From the NCBI GenBank assembly GCA_030645495.1, contig JAUSLV010000033.1:1-64000 (forward strand): a DNA stretch of 64,000 bases, given 5' to 3'. Below, one piece after another: positions 32,585-41,301 of the stretch; within the stretch, counting starts at the first letter, position 1, and each line of letters begins with the position of its first letter. Below the pieces are notes generated by a model. It was not told the origin of the DNA and did not search any database. It was given only the letters and a program-made list of their open reading frames with translations. Source of the stretch: Actinomycetota bacterium. Lineage in GTDB: Bacteria > Actinomycetota > Acidimicrobiia > Acidimicrobiales > Ilumatobacteraceae. The position numbers were made by a program, and so were the translations under genes.

Positions 32585-32909
32585 TGTCGTCGACCTCGAC
32601 TTCGGCGCGCCCGAAGGCCGCGAGGCGGGGTTCCGCCATCCGGCTGTGGTGGTGAGCGCGCAGCGGATTCTCGATGCCTCACCATCGGTCATCCATGTCG
32701 TCCCGTTGACCTCGACGATCAGAGGGTTCCACTCCGAGATCGTCCTCGGTCCTGACGCCGGCAATGGCCTGAGGGTCGAGTCGGCTGCACAGTGTCAGCA
32801 CCTTCGGTCGGTGTCGCCGCGCCGCATCCTCGAAGTCCGTGGCAATGTTGGCGGCGCCGCCCTCGCCCAGATTCGCGAGACGATCGCCGTACTGCTCGAC
32901 ATTCCCTGA
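32568..32909 (+). CDS. MazF/PemK-type endoribonuclease toxin
   Basis: A 113-residue toxin of the PemK/MazF fold: GDVVDLDFGAPEGREAGFRH with the substrate-loop Arg, then PAVVVS, VVPLTSTIR and the late QHLRSVSPRRI region. It would cleave mRNA at short sequence motifs. It begins inside the antitoxin gene, an arrangement that keeps toxin below antitoxin. The pair sits beside a repeat-bearing, gene-poor stretch. Confidence 0.88.
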   Translation: MPSSGDVVDLDFGAPEGREAGFRHPAVVVSAQRILDASPSVIHVVPLTSTIRGFHSEIVLGPDAGNGLRVESAAQCQHLRSVSPRRILEVRGNVGGAALAQIRETIAVLLDIP

Positions 32910-33063
32910 TCTGGTGAAGCAGCCGCGTTCCAGCAGGGGCGGGTACTACCTGGCATGCCCTTTCTGGGTGCAGCGAGATGGGCGGTCCGGCAGAGGTTCT
33001 GCGCCGGTCCCATTCGTCGTTCCGATTTCGAATCGGCCGGGACGGTGACCCGGTTCGAGTCAC

Positions 33064-33192
33064 GTCTCGTCGTTCCGATTTCGAATCGGCTCGGCAGGGC
33101 CGGTTCCCGGCAGGGCCGGTTCCGCTGGGGACGTGCAGGCCCGCTGGGCCGACCAGGTCGGGCGGACGCAATCGAAATCGGAACGACGAGAC
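33064..33192. repeat. 129-bp element bounded by 21-bp perfect inverted repeats
   Basis: The arm at 33064-33084 is exactly complementary to 33172-33192. A third copy of the arm, without its 5' GTC, lies at 33014-33030 in direct orientation. A further copy is found at 50066-50087 in front of the hydrolase gene. No coding capacity is apparent. It may be a miniature transposable or hairpin element dispersed in the genome. Confidence 0.75.
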
Positions 33193-33251
33193 GAGCGCCA
33201 AAGGTGTCACTCAGGCCGGCCCCGCCCCGCTGGCACAGGCACCTGGGCGCG

Positions 33252-33347
33252 TCAGAGACTCAGCAAGAACGCGAGTGCAATGCCCACGGCGACGAGGGTG
33301 ACCAAAGCCGCCTTGAAGCGACGGGCGACCGCCGAGGAATTCGTCAT
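33252..33347 (-). CDS. Putative 31-residue membrane peptide
   Basis: The frame gives a short basic start (MTNSSAVARRFKAALVTLVA) and ends with a run of hydrophobic residues to LAFLLSL, a clear single transmembrane helix with an N-in topology. No Shine-Dalgarno is seen. It is convergent with nothing and stands alone in the gene-poor stretch. It may be a real small membrane protein or a type I toxin-like peptide; chance is possible. Confidence 0.35.
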   Translation of the reverse strand: MTNSSAVARRFKAALVTLVAVGIALAFLLSL

Positions 33348-33509
33348 CGGGCCGGTCCGACCGTGCTCCCACGAGGCCGGCTGGGGTTCGACCGGGTGTG
33401 GTCGTCGATCGCCACAGAGTTGGTGCCTGCCACCTGGGCAAGCGCAGAGCGAACGGTGCCATTGGTGGTGACACGCGGCCGAGGCATCGCTCACCTGCGA
33501 GACTGGCGC

Positions 33510-33800
33510 ATGGAGACGACCATCACTGCCCTGACCGACGACGAGAACCTGGGGCAGGTGGTGCTCACGTTCGATGGTGCGGTGTTCGAGCTGTTCGGCG
33601 ATGGGGCGTTCGGCACCCGGGTGCACACGCAGATGATGGTGCTGGAGGTGGGCGAGCCCGACAAGAAGGGGCGCATCCGCGTCGACGTGGCACCTCGTCG
33701 TCCGGGCTTGAACGGCGTGCGGCTGGTGTTGACCCCGGAGAACTGGGTGCGGGTGGCGCCGCTGATCGGCGAAGTGCAACGGGTGCTCAGCGCCCGCTGA
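33510..33800 (+). CDS. Small conserved hypothetical protein
   Basis: A 96-residue protein, rich in beta strands, with no recognised family. It starts METTITALTDDENLGQVVLT and ends in a helix, VRVAPLIGEVQRVLSAR. A GAGACT box lies 5 nt before the ATG. Coding bias and a matching start support it as real. It converges on the HAD phosphatase gene. Confidence 0.65.
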   Translation: METTITALTDDENLGQVVLTFDGAVFELFGDGAFGTRVHTQMMVLEVGEPDKKGRIRVDVAPRRPGLNGVRLVLTPENWVRVAPLIGEVQRVLSAR

Positions 33801-33864
33801 CCCTTGCCCACTTCCGCCTGATCCTGCTCGCTGCCATCTCTCGCAGCGCACTGGCCGCAGGCGA

Positions 33865-34662
33865 TCAGGGCAGTGTGCGCGAGCGGGCCCAGCGCACGCC
33901 GGTGGCGAACCCGCCGGTGGCCAGGCCGACGGCACCGACCGCCTGCGTGGTGCGGCGGATCACCGACTTGGTGCGCTTGCTGAACACCACGATCGGCCAG
34001 CCACGCTCGCCGGCCACACGTTCGAGCTTGGCGTCGGGGTTCACCGCCACCGGGTGGCCGACGGCTTCCATCATCGGCAGATCGCTGGCCGAGTCGCTGT
34101 ACGCCCAACACTGGTCGAGGTGATACCCCTCCCACCGGGCGATCGCTTCGATCGCCTCCACCTTGCCGGGGCCGTAGCAGAACGGGCCGTCGAGGTCGCC
34201 GGTGTAGGTGCCGTCGACGATCTGGCTGCGGGTGCCGATGCCGGCGGTCATGCCCAACGCCTTCGCCAGCGGCTCGACCAGCTCGATCGGCGAGGCCGAC
34301 ACGATGTACGTGGCGCGCCCCGCGTGGCGGTGCTGGTCGAGCAGTCGCTTGGCCTCGGGGCGGATGCGCTCCATCAGCTTGGGCACGATGTCGACGTTGA
34401 GCGCGACGAGGTCGTCGAGGCGCACGCCCTTCACCGCGCCGAGAATGCGGTCGCGAACCCCGGTGGACTTGTCGTCGCTGGCGCCGGCGACGATGAACGT
34501 GAGCGCGCTGGCCGCATCGCGCACGAACTGGTGCGTGGGGATCAGTTTGTTGCGCCAGGCGGCAATGCCGAGCACGAACGCGCTCGAGCCACTGATCAAG
34601 GTGCGGTCGAGATCGAAGAATGCTGCGCTCGGGCCGCTGGAGTAGATCGGGATGTCGCTCAT
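33865..34662 (-). CDS. HAD-IB family phosphatase (SerB-like)
   Basis: A 265-residue haloacid-dehalogenase hydrolase with motif I FFDLDRTLISGSSAF, motif II YIVSASPIELVEPL, a Lys in GPGKVEAIEAI and motif III SDSASDLPMMEAVG followed by the NPDAKL dinucleotide-like turn. The C-terminus has a weakly hydrophobic Gly/Ala/Val helix, possibly a membrane anchor. Relatives dephosphorylate phosphoserine or lysophosphatidic acid; the substrate is unknown. It starts 2 nt after the rsmI stop. Confidence 0.88.
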   Translation of the reverse strand: MSDIPIYSSGPSAAFFDLDRTLISGSSAFVLGIAAWRNKLIPTHQFVRDAASALTFIVAGASDDKSTGVRDRILGAVKGVRLDDLVALNVDIVPKLMERIRPEAKRLLDQHRHAGRATYIVSASPIELVEPLAKALGMTAGIGTRSQIVDGTYTGDLDGPFCYGPGKVEAIEAIARWEGYHLDQCWAYSDSASDLPMMEAVGHPVAVNPDAKLERVAGERGWPIVVFSKRTKSVIRRTTQAVGAVGLATGGFATGVRWARSRTLP

Positions 34663-34664
34663 GG

Positions 34665-35498
34665 TCAACGGGGGATCTGCAGGGCGAGGTCGTACACCCG
34701 GCGCTTCGGGGCACCTGTCTGCGCCATCACCGTAGCGATCGCGGCGCGGCGATCGGCGCCGCCCCCCAGCGCCGCGTGCAGCGCGGCCATGATCGCCGCA
34801 TCGTCGGCCGCGGAGGGCGCGGGTGCCCCCTCCAGCACCATCACGTACTCGCCGCGCGGCTCGATGGTGGCGGCGTGGACGGCGGCCTCGGCGAGCGTGC
34901 CGCGCCACACCTCCTCGAACTTCTTGGTGAGCTCGCGGGTGAGTGCGATCCGTCGCTCGGGGCCGCACGCGGTGGTGAGGTCGGTGATCGTGCGCGCCAC
35001 TCGGTGCGGCGCCTCGTAGAGGATGATCGTGCGCCGCTCGCCGGCCACCTCCGCCAACCGTTCGGTGCGCTCGCGGCCGCTGCGGGGCACGAACCCTTCG
35101 AACACGAACCGCGACGTGTCGAACCCGCTGATCACCAGCGCCATCACCAGCGCGGCCGGCCCGGGCACGGCACTCACCACGTGGCCCGCGTCGACAGCGG
35201 CCTTCACCAGCCGCGCCCCGGGGTCGCTGATGCCCGGTGTGCCTGCATCGGTGACGATGGCCACGTCGTGCCCGGCCGCCAGTAGATCCAGCACTTCCTC
35301 GGTGCGGGCCACCTCGGTGTGTTCGTTGGCGACGGCCAAGCGCACACCGCTGACCCCCGCATGCGACAGCAACTTGCCGCTGTGGCGGGTGTCCTCACAG
35401 CAGATCAGCGCGCAGGCGCGCAGTGTCTCCACCGCCCGTGGGGGCAGGTCGCCGAGGTTGCCGATCGGGGTGCTGACGAGGACGAGGCGCCCCGTCAT
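34665..35498 (-). CDS. rsmI: 16S rRNA 2'-O-ribose C1402 methyltransferase
   Basis: A 277-residue tetrapyrrole-methylase-fold enzyme with the signature STPIGNLGDLPPRA, CCEDTRHSGKLLSH and VTDAGTPGISDPGARLV. It methylates the ribose of C1402 in the decoding centre. The ATG overlaps the DUF192 stop (ATGA). The order DUF192-rsmI-HAD phosphatase forms one operon. Confidence 0.96.
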   Translation of the reverse strand: MTGRLVLVSTPIGNLGDLPPRAVETLRACALICCEDTRHSGKLLSHAGVSGVRLAVANEHTEVARTEEVLDLLAAGHDVAIVTDAGTPGISDPGARLVKAAVDAGHVVSAVPGPAALVMALVISGFDTSRFVFEGFVPRSGRERTERLAEVAGERRTIILYEAPHRVARTITDLTTACGPERRIALTRELTKKFEEVWRGTLAEAAVHAATIEPRGEYVMVLEGAPAPSAADDAAIMAALHAALGGGADRRAAIATVMAQTGAPKRRVYDLALQIPR

Positions 35499-35839
35499 TC
35501 GCGCAACTCCACCTGATCGCCCACCTGCAGGCCCCACCGCTCGAACGCGCCGGCTTCGGCCTCCACCACGGTGCGCGCCTTCCAGACGGGCAGGCCGAGG
35601 CGGTAGCGGCGCATGCGCACGGTCTTCACCACGATGCCGGTGGCGTCGAGGAAGGCCACGTCGAGGTCGAACTTCATCCCGATCGAGTGCACCGAACGGC
35701 AGGGGGCGATCACGAACGCGCCGTCGAACCCGTCGCGGCCCAGCAGGCCGTGCGCCCTGGTGCGGCGGTCGCTGGCTCGCTCGGCACTCGCGAGGACGTG
35801 CCCTTCGCTCACCAGCCAGCACGGGTCGGTCGCTGCCAT
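35495..35839 (-). CDS. DUF192 family protein
   Basis: A 114-residue beta-barrel protein with the family core SVHSIGMKFDLDVAFLD and VVEAEAGAFERWGLQVGD. The function is unknown; some members are secreted, but this one has no signal peptide. ATG 35839 gives the expected start; an upstream Met would add a Cys-rich stretch unlike the family. It leads the rsmI operon. Confidence 0.88.
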   Translation of the reverse strand: MAATDPCWLVSEGHVLASAERASDRRTRAHGLLGRDGFDGAFVIAPCRSVHSIGMKFDLDVAFLDATGIVVKTVRMRRYRLGLPVWKARTVVEAEAGAFERWGLQVGDQVELRE

Positions 35840-35900
35840 GCCCCAACATTGGCACGTCGGCCGGGGCACCGCGCTCCTTCGTGCACGGCGCAGTCGTACG

Positions 35901-36860
35901 TCACATCAACGGCACGTCGGGGGCCACCGTGTAGTCGGTGCGGCGACCGCCGGCCGCGTCGTACAGCGCCTTGCCGATGACGGCGCTGAAGATGATGCAG
36001 CCGCCGAGGACGGTGAGCGCTGCCGGCCGGTCGTGCAACACCACGAACGCCCACACGGGCACGAACACCATCTCGGTCTGCGCGAACACGGTCATCGGCA
36101 CGGCCGGCACTTGCTTCGCAGCCGCGTTGAACATCAACGTGCCCACCACGATCACGATCGCGCCGTGCACCAACGCGAGCACGATGTCGGTGGCGCCCGG
36201 CAAGAGCGTGTGGCCCTTCAGGAGGCTGATCGAGCTGCAGACCACGATCATCATCAGCGCGTAGCCGGACAGCACCGGCGACCAATCGCGAGCCTGGTCG
36301 GTGCGCAGGCAGACCGTGTAGAGCGCGAACCCCACCGAGGCCAGGAGTGCGCTCGTGTTGCCGAGCATGTTGCCGGCCTCGAGGTCGCCCAACACGGTGA
36401 CGGTGAGGCCCACGCACCCGACCGCGATGGCCACGATCGTGCTGCGAGTCAGCCGTTCGCCCAGGAAGCGGGCGAACACCACCGCGACCAGCGGCGTGAG
36501 CGAGCTGAGGAACGCCGCGTTGGCCGCGGTGGTGGTCTTCACGGCGTACACGAACGCGAGCGAGGCGAGGAACAGGCCCACGTTCGCCCAGGCCATGGTG
36601 CGATCGCTCGTCCAGGCGACGACCGTGCGCGGCACGTATCGCTCACCCGTGAGCCGGCGGCGGGTGGTCACGACGTGCAGCACCTCCATCACCACGATGA
36701 TCCCCACCGAGCGCCACACCATGTACTGGAACGCGTCGACGCCGTCGGCCTTGCGGCTGAGGATCGCCCCGAAGCTCCACACCAACCCCGACCCCACCCC
36801 CAGCAACGAGGCGACGACCGGAAGGTGGTGCTTCGCCGGTTGCGGGTGTTGCGGTTCCAT
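35901..36860 (-). CDS. EamA/DMT-superfamily transporter
   Basis: A 319-residue inner-membrane protein with about ten hydrophobic helices in two EamA repeats; the first contains TTTAANAAFLSSLTPLVAVV, the second VPAVPMTVFAQTEMVFVPVW. It probably exports a small metabolite. A TAGCGT box (36870-36875) lies 9 nt before the ATG. It is divergent from trmB. Confidence 0.92.
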   Translation of the reverse strand: MEPQHPQPAKHHLPVVASLLGVGSGLVWSFGAILSRKADGVDAFQYMVWRSVGIIVVMEVLHVVTTRRRLTGERYVPRTVVAWTSDRTMAWANVGLFLASLAFVYAVKTTTAANAAFLSSLTPLVAVVFARFLGERLTRSTIVAIAVGCVGLTVTVLGDLEAGNMLGNTSALLASVGFALYTVCLRTDQARDWSPVLSGYALMMIVVCSSISLLKGHTLLPGATDIVLALVHGAIVIVVGTLMFNAAAKQVPAVPMTVFAQTEMVFVPVWAFVVLHDRPAALTVLGGCIIFSAVIGKALYDAAGGRRTDYTVAPDVPLM

Positions 36861-36869
36861 GCCGTGCGG

Positions 36870-36875
36870 ACGCTA
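36870..36875 (-). promoter_or_regulatory. -10-like box of the EamA gene
   Basis: TAGCGT on the minus strand, 9 nt before the ATG at 36860. It is identical to the boxes before the two small ribosomal protein genes. Confidence 0.4.
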
Positions 36876-37032
36876 GCGGTGCGGCCGCGTCGGGTGCCTG
36901 GTCGGTGCGAGCGGCCATGGGTCACACGCGGCGTGCCCCGCAGGCGGTAGAGATGGATGCATCGAACCGGCCCTGTATCCCCCTGCGCGCAGCTTCCGGC
37001 CTCGCCGGCGGGCACTGTCACCCACGCGGGCC

Positions 37033-37626
37033 GTGGCCTACCGCCGCCAGGTGCAGCAATGGACGCTGCCGGTGGCGGGCGAGGCGCTGCAGTGGGCTGC
37101 CCTGTTCGGTGCACTCCCCGTCGTGCTCGACATCGGATTCGGTGGTGGCGAGGCGGTGGTCGCCCTGGCGGCAGAGCGGCCCGGCGAGGCGATCGTGGGC
37201 GTGGACGTGCACACGCCCGGTATCGCCCACGTGCTCGACGCGATCGAGGCCAACTTCTGGCAGCATGTGCGCGTGGTGGATGGCGACGTGCTCGAGTTCT
37301 TACCGCGAGTGCCGCTGGGCTCGTTGGCAGGTGTACGCCTGTGGTTCCCCGACCCGTGGCCGAAGAACAAGCAGCGCCACCGCCGGCTGTTCCGGCCCGA
37401 TGTGGTGGCCGCGTTGGTGGATCGGGTGCGGGTTGGTGGCACGGTGCACGTGGCCACCGACATCGAGGACTATGCCCGCCAGGTGGCAGACGTGGCCGCC
37501 GCCGACGGCCGCTTGCACGGCGGCCAGGTGGACCGACCCGAGTGGCGCCCGCTCACTCGCTACGAACGGCGCGGCCTGGCGGCCGGGCGCACTCCCCACG
37601 ACATGGTCTACGAGCGTGTGCGATGA
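37033..37626 (+). CDS. trmB: tRNA (guanine-N7)-methyltransferase
   Basis: TrmB makes m7G46 in tRNA. Seen are the SAM motif VLDIGFGGGEAVVALA, VGVDVHTPGIAHVL, the signature LWFPDPWPKNKQRHRR and the late RYERRGLAAGR. From GTG 37033 the product is 197 residues. Homology appears to continue upstream in frame (ARSFRPRRRALSPTRAVAYR, about 36985-37044), giving the normal RSF-R N-terminus, but no ATG, GTG or TTG is available there. An unusual start (ATC 36961 or CTG 36973), a frameshift or a lost start are possible. The stop overlaps the next gene (ATGA). Confidence 0.9.
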   Translation: MAYRRQVQQWTLPVAGEALQWAALFGALPVVLDIGFGGGEAVVALAAERPGEAIVGVDVHTPGIAHVLDAIEANFWQHVRVVDGDVLEFLPRVPLGSLAGVRLWFPDPWPKNKQRHRRLFRPDVVAALVDRVRVGGTVHVATDIEDYARQVADVAAADGRLHGGQVDRPEWRPLTRYERRGLAAGRTPHDMVYERVR

Positions 37627-38270
37627 ACGTGTCGCGGCTGCCGCACGTCAGCGGTCGGTTCCGCGTGAACTGCTGTGCCCTGCTGGGTGCAGCGGTCGGT
37701 GCCGCTGTGGTGCCCTTCGTGCCATGGCAACTCGCGGTGCTCATCGGTTGGGGCGTGCTGTGCGTCGCGCTGCTCACCTGGGTGTGGGTCGAGATCGGGC
37801 CATGCGACGCGACACACACCGAACGGTTGTCGACGATCGAGGACCCCACGCACTCCACGTCGGTGGTCGTGATGGTGACGGCCAGCGTGATGAGCCTGGT
37901 GGGTGTGGCAGAGGGGTTGGCGAAGGCTCGCGAGGAGGATGGTGGGCTGCAGATGGCCCTCACCGTTGGTGCGATCCTGGCGGTGGTGCTGTCGTGGCTG
38001 GTGGTGCACTCGATGTTCACCCTGCGCTACGCCCACGAGTACTACATCACTCCGGTCGGGGGCATCGCCTTCCCCGGCGGTGAGGCGCCCGACTACCTCG
38101 ACTTCGCCTACTTCGCGTTCACGGTGGGGATGGCCTTCGCCGTCAGCGATGCCGTCGTCGCCAGCCGCAATATCCGCCGGGTCACGTTGCGGCACGCGCT
38201 GGTGAGCTACCTGTTCGGCGCGGTGATCGTGGGCCTCACGATCAACGTGATGGCCGGCTTCATCCGCTGA
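37623..38270 (+). CDS. DUF1345 integral membrane protein
   Basis: A 215-residue protein with five hydrophobic segments and the family region HSMFTLRYAHEYY followed by DYLDFAYFAFTVGMAFAVSD. The function is unknown. It overlaps trmB by four bases, so it is cotranslated with it. Confidence 0.88.
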   Translation: MNVSRLPHVSGRFRVNCCALLGAAVGAAVVPFVPWQLAVLIGWGVLCVALLTWVWVEIGPCDATHTERLSTIEDPTHSTSVVVMVTASVMSLVGVAEGLAKAREEDGGLQMALTVGAILAVVLSWLVVHSMFTLRYAHEYYITPVGGIAFPGGEAPDYLDFAYFAFTVGMAFAVSDAVVASRNIRRVTLRHALVSYLFGAVIVGLTINVMAGFIR

Positions 38271-38294
38271 CGCCGCCTGCGGCCAGACGGCTGC

Positions 38295-39773
38295 TCAGGC
38301 AGTGAAGTACGGCCCGGCCACAGGGTCGGGGCGACGCCCGATTCCGCCGTCGCGCATCAGCATGCCGGTGAGCGTGCGGTCGAGGTGCTGTTGGCGCCAC
38401 ACCAGCATCTGCTGTGCCAGGGGCAGCACGACTGCAGGATCGGTTTCGCTTGTCTGCCACGTGGGGTCGGTGGCAAGGTCGAAACACAGCCAGTCGCCGT
38501 CGCCGATCTGCACGTAGGCGTGCGTGTCGGTGCGCAGCACGGCCAGGTTGCGCCGCTCGAGCTGCCGCTGCCACGGCCATTCCCAGTTGCCCAGCGGGAT
38601 CAGCGCGTCGCGCCAGTCCCACTCGTAGTGCGCCGCGGCGCGCCAGTGTGGCGGGCGCTGCGCATCGAGGAACGGTGTGAGCGGCAGCCCATCGCACTGC
38701 AACGGCACGGGGATGCCCATCGCCTCGCAGAGCGTGGGCGCGATGTCGACGTTCTCGGTGAAGTCGTTCACCACGGTGCCGTGGCCCTCCGGGTGCGATG
38801 GGTCGCGGATCATCCCGATGATGTGGTAGCTGCTCTCGAAGTAGCCGCACTTCTGCTGCAACCCTTGGTCGCCCAACTGCTCGCCATGGTCGGAGGTGAT
38901 CACGATGACGGTGTTGTCCCACTGGCCGGCGTCCTTCAACGCCTGCACGATGCGGCCCATGTGGTGGTCGACCTCGCTGATCATCCCGTAGTACTGCGAG
39001 CGCAGGTGGGCCACGTCGGCCGGGTCGGTGGGCGCTGCCACCCAGTGCACTTGCAACAACAGGTCGTGCAACGGGTGCACAGGCTGAGGGATCGGCAGCG
39101 CCGGCGGGCAGTCGGCGGGTGGGTACATCGTGGCGTAGTGGCCGGCCGCGTCGTAGGGCGGATGGGGGCGGATGTACGACGTGTGCGCGAACCACGGCGT
39201 GTCGGGGCGCTGCTCGCCCAGCCACCGCAGGAAGTGGTCGGTGAGGAACTGGGTGACGGAGTGCTCGGCGGGGCGTTCGTGTTCGGTGGCGAGCGCCACG
39301 TCGGGGTCGGTGCTGGCCGGGCCGGTATAGCCCAACTCGCGCAGCCACTGCAGCCACGGCTCGTGGCGCTCGTCGAGGCACAGCAGCTCCTCGAACCCGG
39401 GCAACACACCTTCCCAGTTCGACAGTCGCGGGTCGTCGGGATCCGTGATCTGGCGTGGGTCGGCGGCTTGGTCGGTGTAGCCGAACATCACCGGCCGGTA
39501 GCCGGCGCGGATGCCCATGCGTGCCACGTTGTCGAGGTGCGCGCTGAGCGGCGACCCGTTGGCCACCACCCGGTTGTTCATCTGGTACATGCCCGTGTAG
39601 AGCGCGGCCCGGCCGGGCGCGCAGGGCGCGGCTTGCGAGTAATGGCGGGCAAAGCGCACACCTTGGGCGGCGATCTCGTCGAGGTGCGGTGTGCGCACCA
39701 AGGGGTGCCCGGCGCACGACAGCGAGTCGCCGCGGAACTGGTCGAGTGTGACGAGGAGGATGTTCGGGCGCAT
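38295..39773 (-). CDS. Sulfatase (alkaline phosphatase superfamily)
   Basis: A 492-residue hydrolase. Metal ligands are in LLVTLDQFRGDS and in ITSDHGEQLGDQ. The CAPGRAALYTG string carries the C-x-P-x-R sequence that the formylglycine-generating enzyme oxidises (Cys51). No signal peptide is evident, so it would act in the cytoplasm; the substrate may be a choline sulfate or other sulfate or phosphonate ester. A TACGCT box (39783-39788) lies 9 nt before the ATG. Confidence 0.92.
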   Translation of the reverse strand: MRPNILLVTLDQFRGDSLSCAGHPLVRTPHLDEIAAQGVRFARHYSQAAPCAPGRAALYTGMYQMNNRVVANGSPLSAHLDNVARMGIRAGYRPVMFGYTDQAADPRQITDPDDPRLSNWEGVLPGFEELLCLDERHEPWLQWLRELGYTGPASTDPDVALATEHERPAEHSVTQFLTDHFLRWLGEQRPDTPWFAHTSYIRPHPPYDAAGHYATMYPPADCPPALPIPQPVHPLHDLLLQVHWVAAPTDPADVAHLRSQYYGMISEVDHHMGRIVQALKDAGQWDNTVIVITSDHGEQLGDQGLQQKCGYFESSYHIIGMIRDPSHPEGHGTVVNDFTENVDIAPTLCEAMGIPVPLQCDGLPLTPFLDAQRPPHWRAAAHYEWDWRDALIPLGNWEWPWQRQLERRNLAVLRTDTHAYVQIGDGDWLCFDLATDPTWQTSETDPAVVLPLAQQMLVWRQQHLDRTLTGMLMRDGGIGRRPDPVAGPYFTA

Positions 39774-39782
39774 GCGCTCGCC

Positions 39783-39788
39783 AGCGTA
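39783..39788 (-). promoter_or_regulatory. -10-like box of the sulfatase gene
   Basis: TACGCT on the minus strand, 9 nt before the ATG; the same hexamer serves the multicopper oxidase gene. Confidence 0.4.
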
Positions 39789-39972
39789 CGCACACGCCGT
39801 GCCGCGGGTGTGCCCGGCCACATCCCAGCCGGAGGCCGTGGCGCGTGTGCACAGTTGGGTCCAAAGGACCTGAATCCCCGATGGAAGTCCCTGTCGCGCG
39901 ACGGGCGAGAGGTGCACGATGGCCACAGATCGAACCGTTCCATCGAATCTGTCACCGGTCGAGGAGGGCGTC

Positions 39973-41301
39973 ATGCGACGCATCGTGATCATGGGCGCCG
40001 GGGGACGCGACTTCCACAACTTCAACGTCGTCTACCGCGGTGACGAGCAGACCCGGGTGATGGCATTCACTGCCGCGCAGATCCCGGGCATCGACGACCG
40101 GTGCTATCCGGCGGCGCTGGCCGGCGGCTTCTATCCCGATGGCATCCCCATCCGGCCCGAGGCCGAGCTGGCCCAGATCATCGCCGAGCACGAGATCGAC
40201 GATGTCGTGTTCGCGTACTCCGATGTGGCCTACGCCGACGTGTTGCACAAAGCGGCGCTGGTGGCGGCCGCCGGCGCCAACTTCGTGCTGCTCGGCCCCG
40301 ACGCAACCATGCTGTGGTCCACCAAGCCGGTGGTGGCGGTGGTGGCCGCGCGCACCGGGTGCGGCAAGAGCCAGACCAGCCGACGCGTCGCCGCACTGTT
40401 GCGCGAGGCGGGGTTGAAGGTGGCGATGGTGCGGCACCCGATGCCCTACGGCGACTTGGTGGCGATGCGCGTGCAGCGCTTCGCCACCCAGGCCGACATC
40501 GACGCGTCGAACCCCACGATCGAGGAGCGCGAAGAATACGAGGAGCCTGTGCGCCAAGGGCTGATCATGTACGCCGGCGTCGACTACGAGGCGATCCTGC
40601 GCCAGGCCGAGACCGAGGCCGACGTGATCGTGTGGGACGGCGGCAACAACGACTTTTCGTTCTTCCGTCCCGACCTCACGATCACTGTGATCGACCCACT
40701 GCGCCCCGGCCACGAACTGGCCTACTACCCGGGCGAGGTGAACCTGCGGCTGGCCGACGTGGTGGTGGTCAACAAGATCGACTCGGCCACGAACGACGCT
40801 GTGGCGCAGGTGATCGCCAATGTGCACGCGGCCAATCCGCAGGCGACGATCATCCGCGCCGCCTCGCCCGTGGTGCTCGCCGGCGACGAGCCGCTGGTGG
40901 GCAAGCGCGTGCTGGTGGTGGAGGACGGCCCCACCATCACCCACGGTGGCATGCCGTTCGGTGCCGGCACCGTGGCAGCGCACCACGCTGGTGTCGCCGA
41001 GTTCGTCGATCCGCGCCCGGTGGCGGTGGGCAGCATCGCCGAGACGTATCGCAAGTACCCGCACATCGGTGCCGTGCTGCCGGCGATGGGCTACGGCGAC
41101 GCGCAACTCGCCGACCTCGCGGCCACTATCGAGGCCGCGCACTGCGACGTGGTGGTGAACGGCAGCCCGTTCGCCTTCGCCAACTTGGTGCACGTGAGCG
41201 TGCCCGTTCGCGATGCCACGTATTCGCTGCGCGAGATCGGATCGCCGAACCTGGCCGCGGTACTCACCCCCTGGATCGATCGTTGGAGGCCCGCTACATG
41301 A
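39973..41301 (+). CDS. GTPase-like protein related to cyclic 2,3-diphosphoglycerate synthetase
   Basis: A 442-residue protein: an N-terminal Rossmann-like domain (VIMGAGGRDFHNFNVVYRGD), then a P-loop in AARTGCGKSQTSRRV (about residues 126-140), WDGGNNDFSFFRPDL and VVVNKIDSA (a G4-like NKxD motif). It matches the family that includes archaeal cDPG synthetase, whose bacterial members have no settled role. ATG 39973 follows GAGGAGG; a longer ATG at 39919 is less likely. Its stop overlaps the carbamate kinase start (ATGA), so the two probably act together. Confidence 0.82.
   Translation: MRRIVIMGAGGRDFHNFNVVYRGDEQTRVMAFTAAQIPGIDDRCYPAALAGGFYPDGIPIRPEAELAQIIAEHEIDDVVFAYSDVAYADVLHKAALVAAAGANFVLLGPDATMLWSTKPVVAVVAARTGCGKSQTSRRVAALLREAGLKVAMVRHPMPYGDLVAMRVQRFATQADIDASNPTIEEREEYEEPVRQGLIMYAGVDYEAILRQAETEADVIVWDGGNNDFSFFRPDLTITVIDPLRPGHELAYYPGEVNLRLADVVVVNKIDSATNDAVAQVIANVHAANPQATIIRAASPVVLAGDEPLVGKRVLVVEDGPTITHGGMPFGAGTVAAHHAGVAEFVDPRPVAVGSIAETYRKYPHIGAVLPAMGYGDAQLADLAATIEAAHCDVVVNGSPFAFANLVHVSVPVRDATYSLREIGSPNLAAVLTPWIDRWRPAT

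Larger units (their letters stand above)
32910..33509. other. Gene-poor 600-nt stretch with repeats
   Basis: Between the toxin and the 33510 gene no long credible gene is seen. It holds three copies of a GTCTCGTCGTTCCGATTTCGA-like word (33014-33036, 33064-33089, 33172-33192 inverted), a doubled CGGCAGGGCCGGTTCC near 33091-33122, and one small membrane-peptide frame on the minus strand. Confidence 0.7.
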
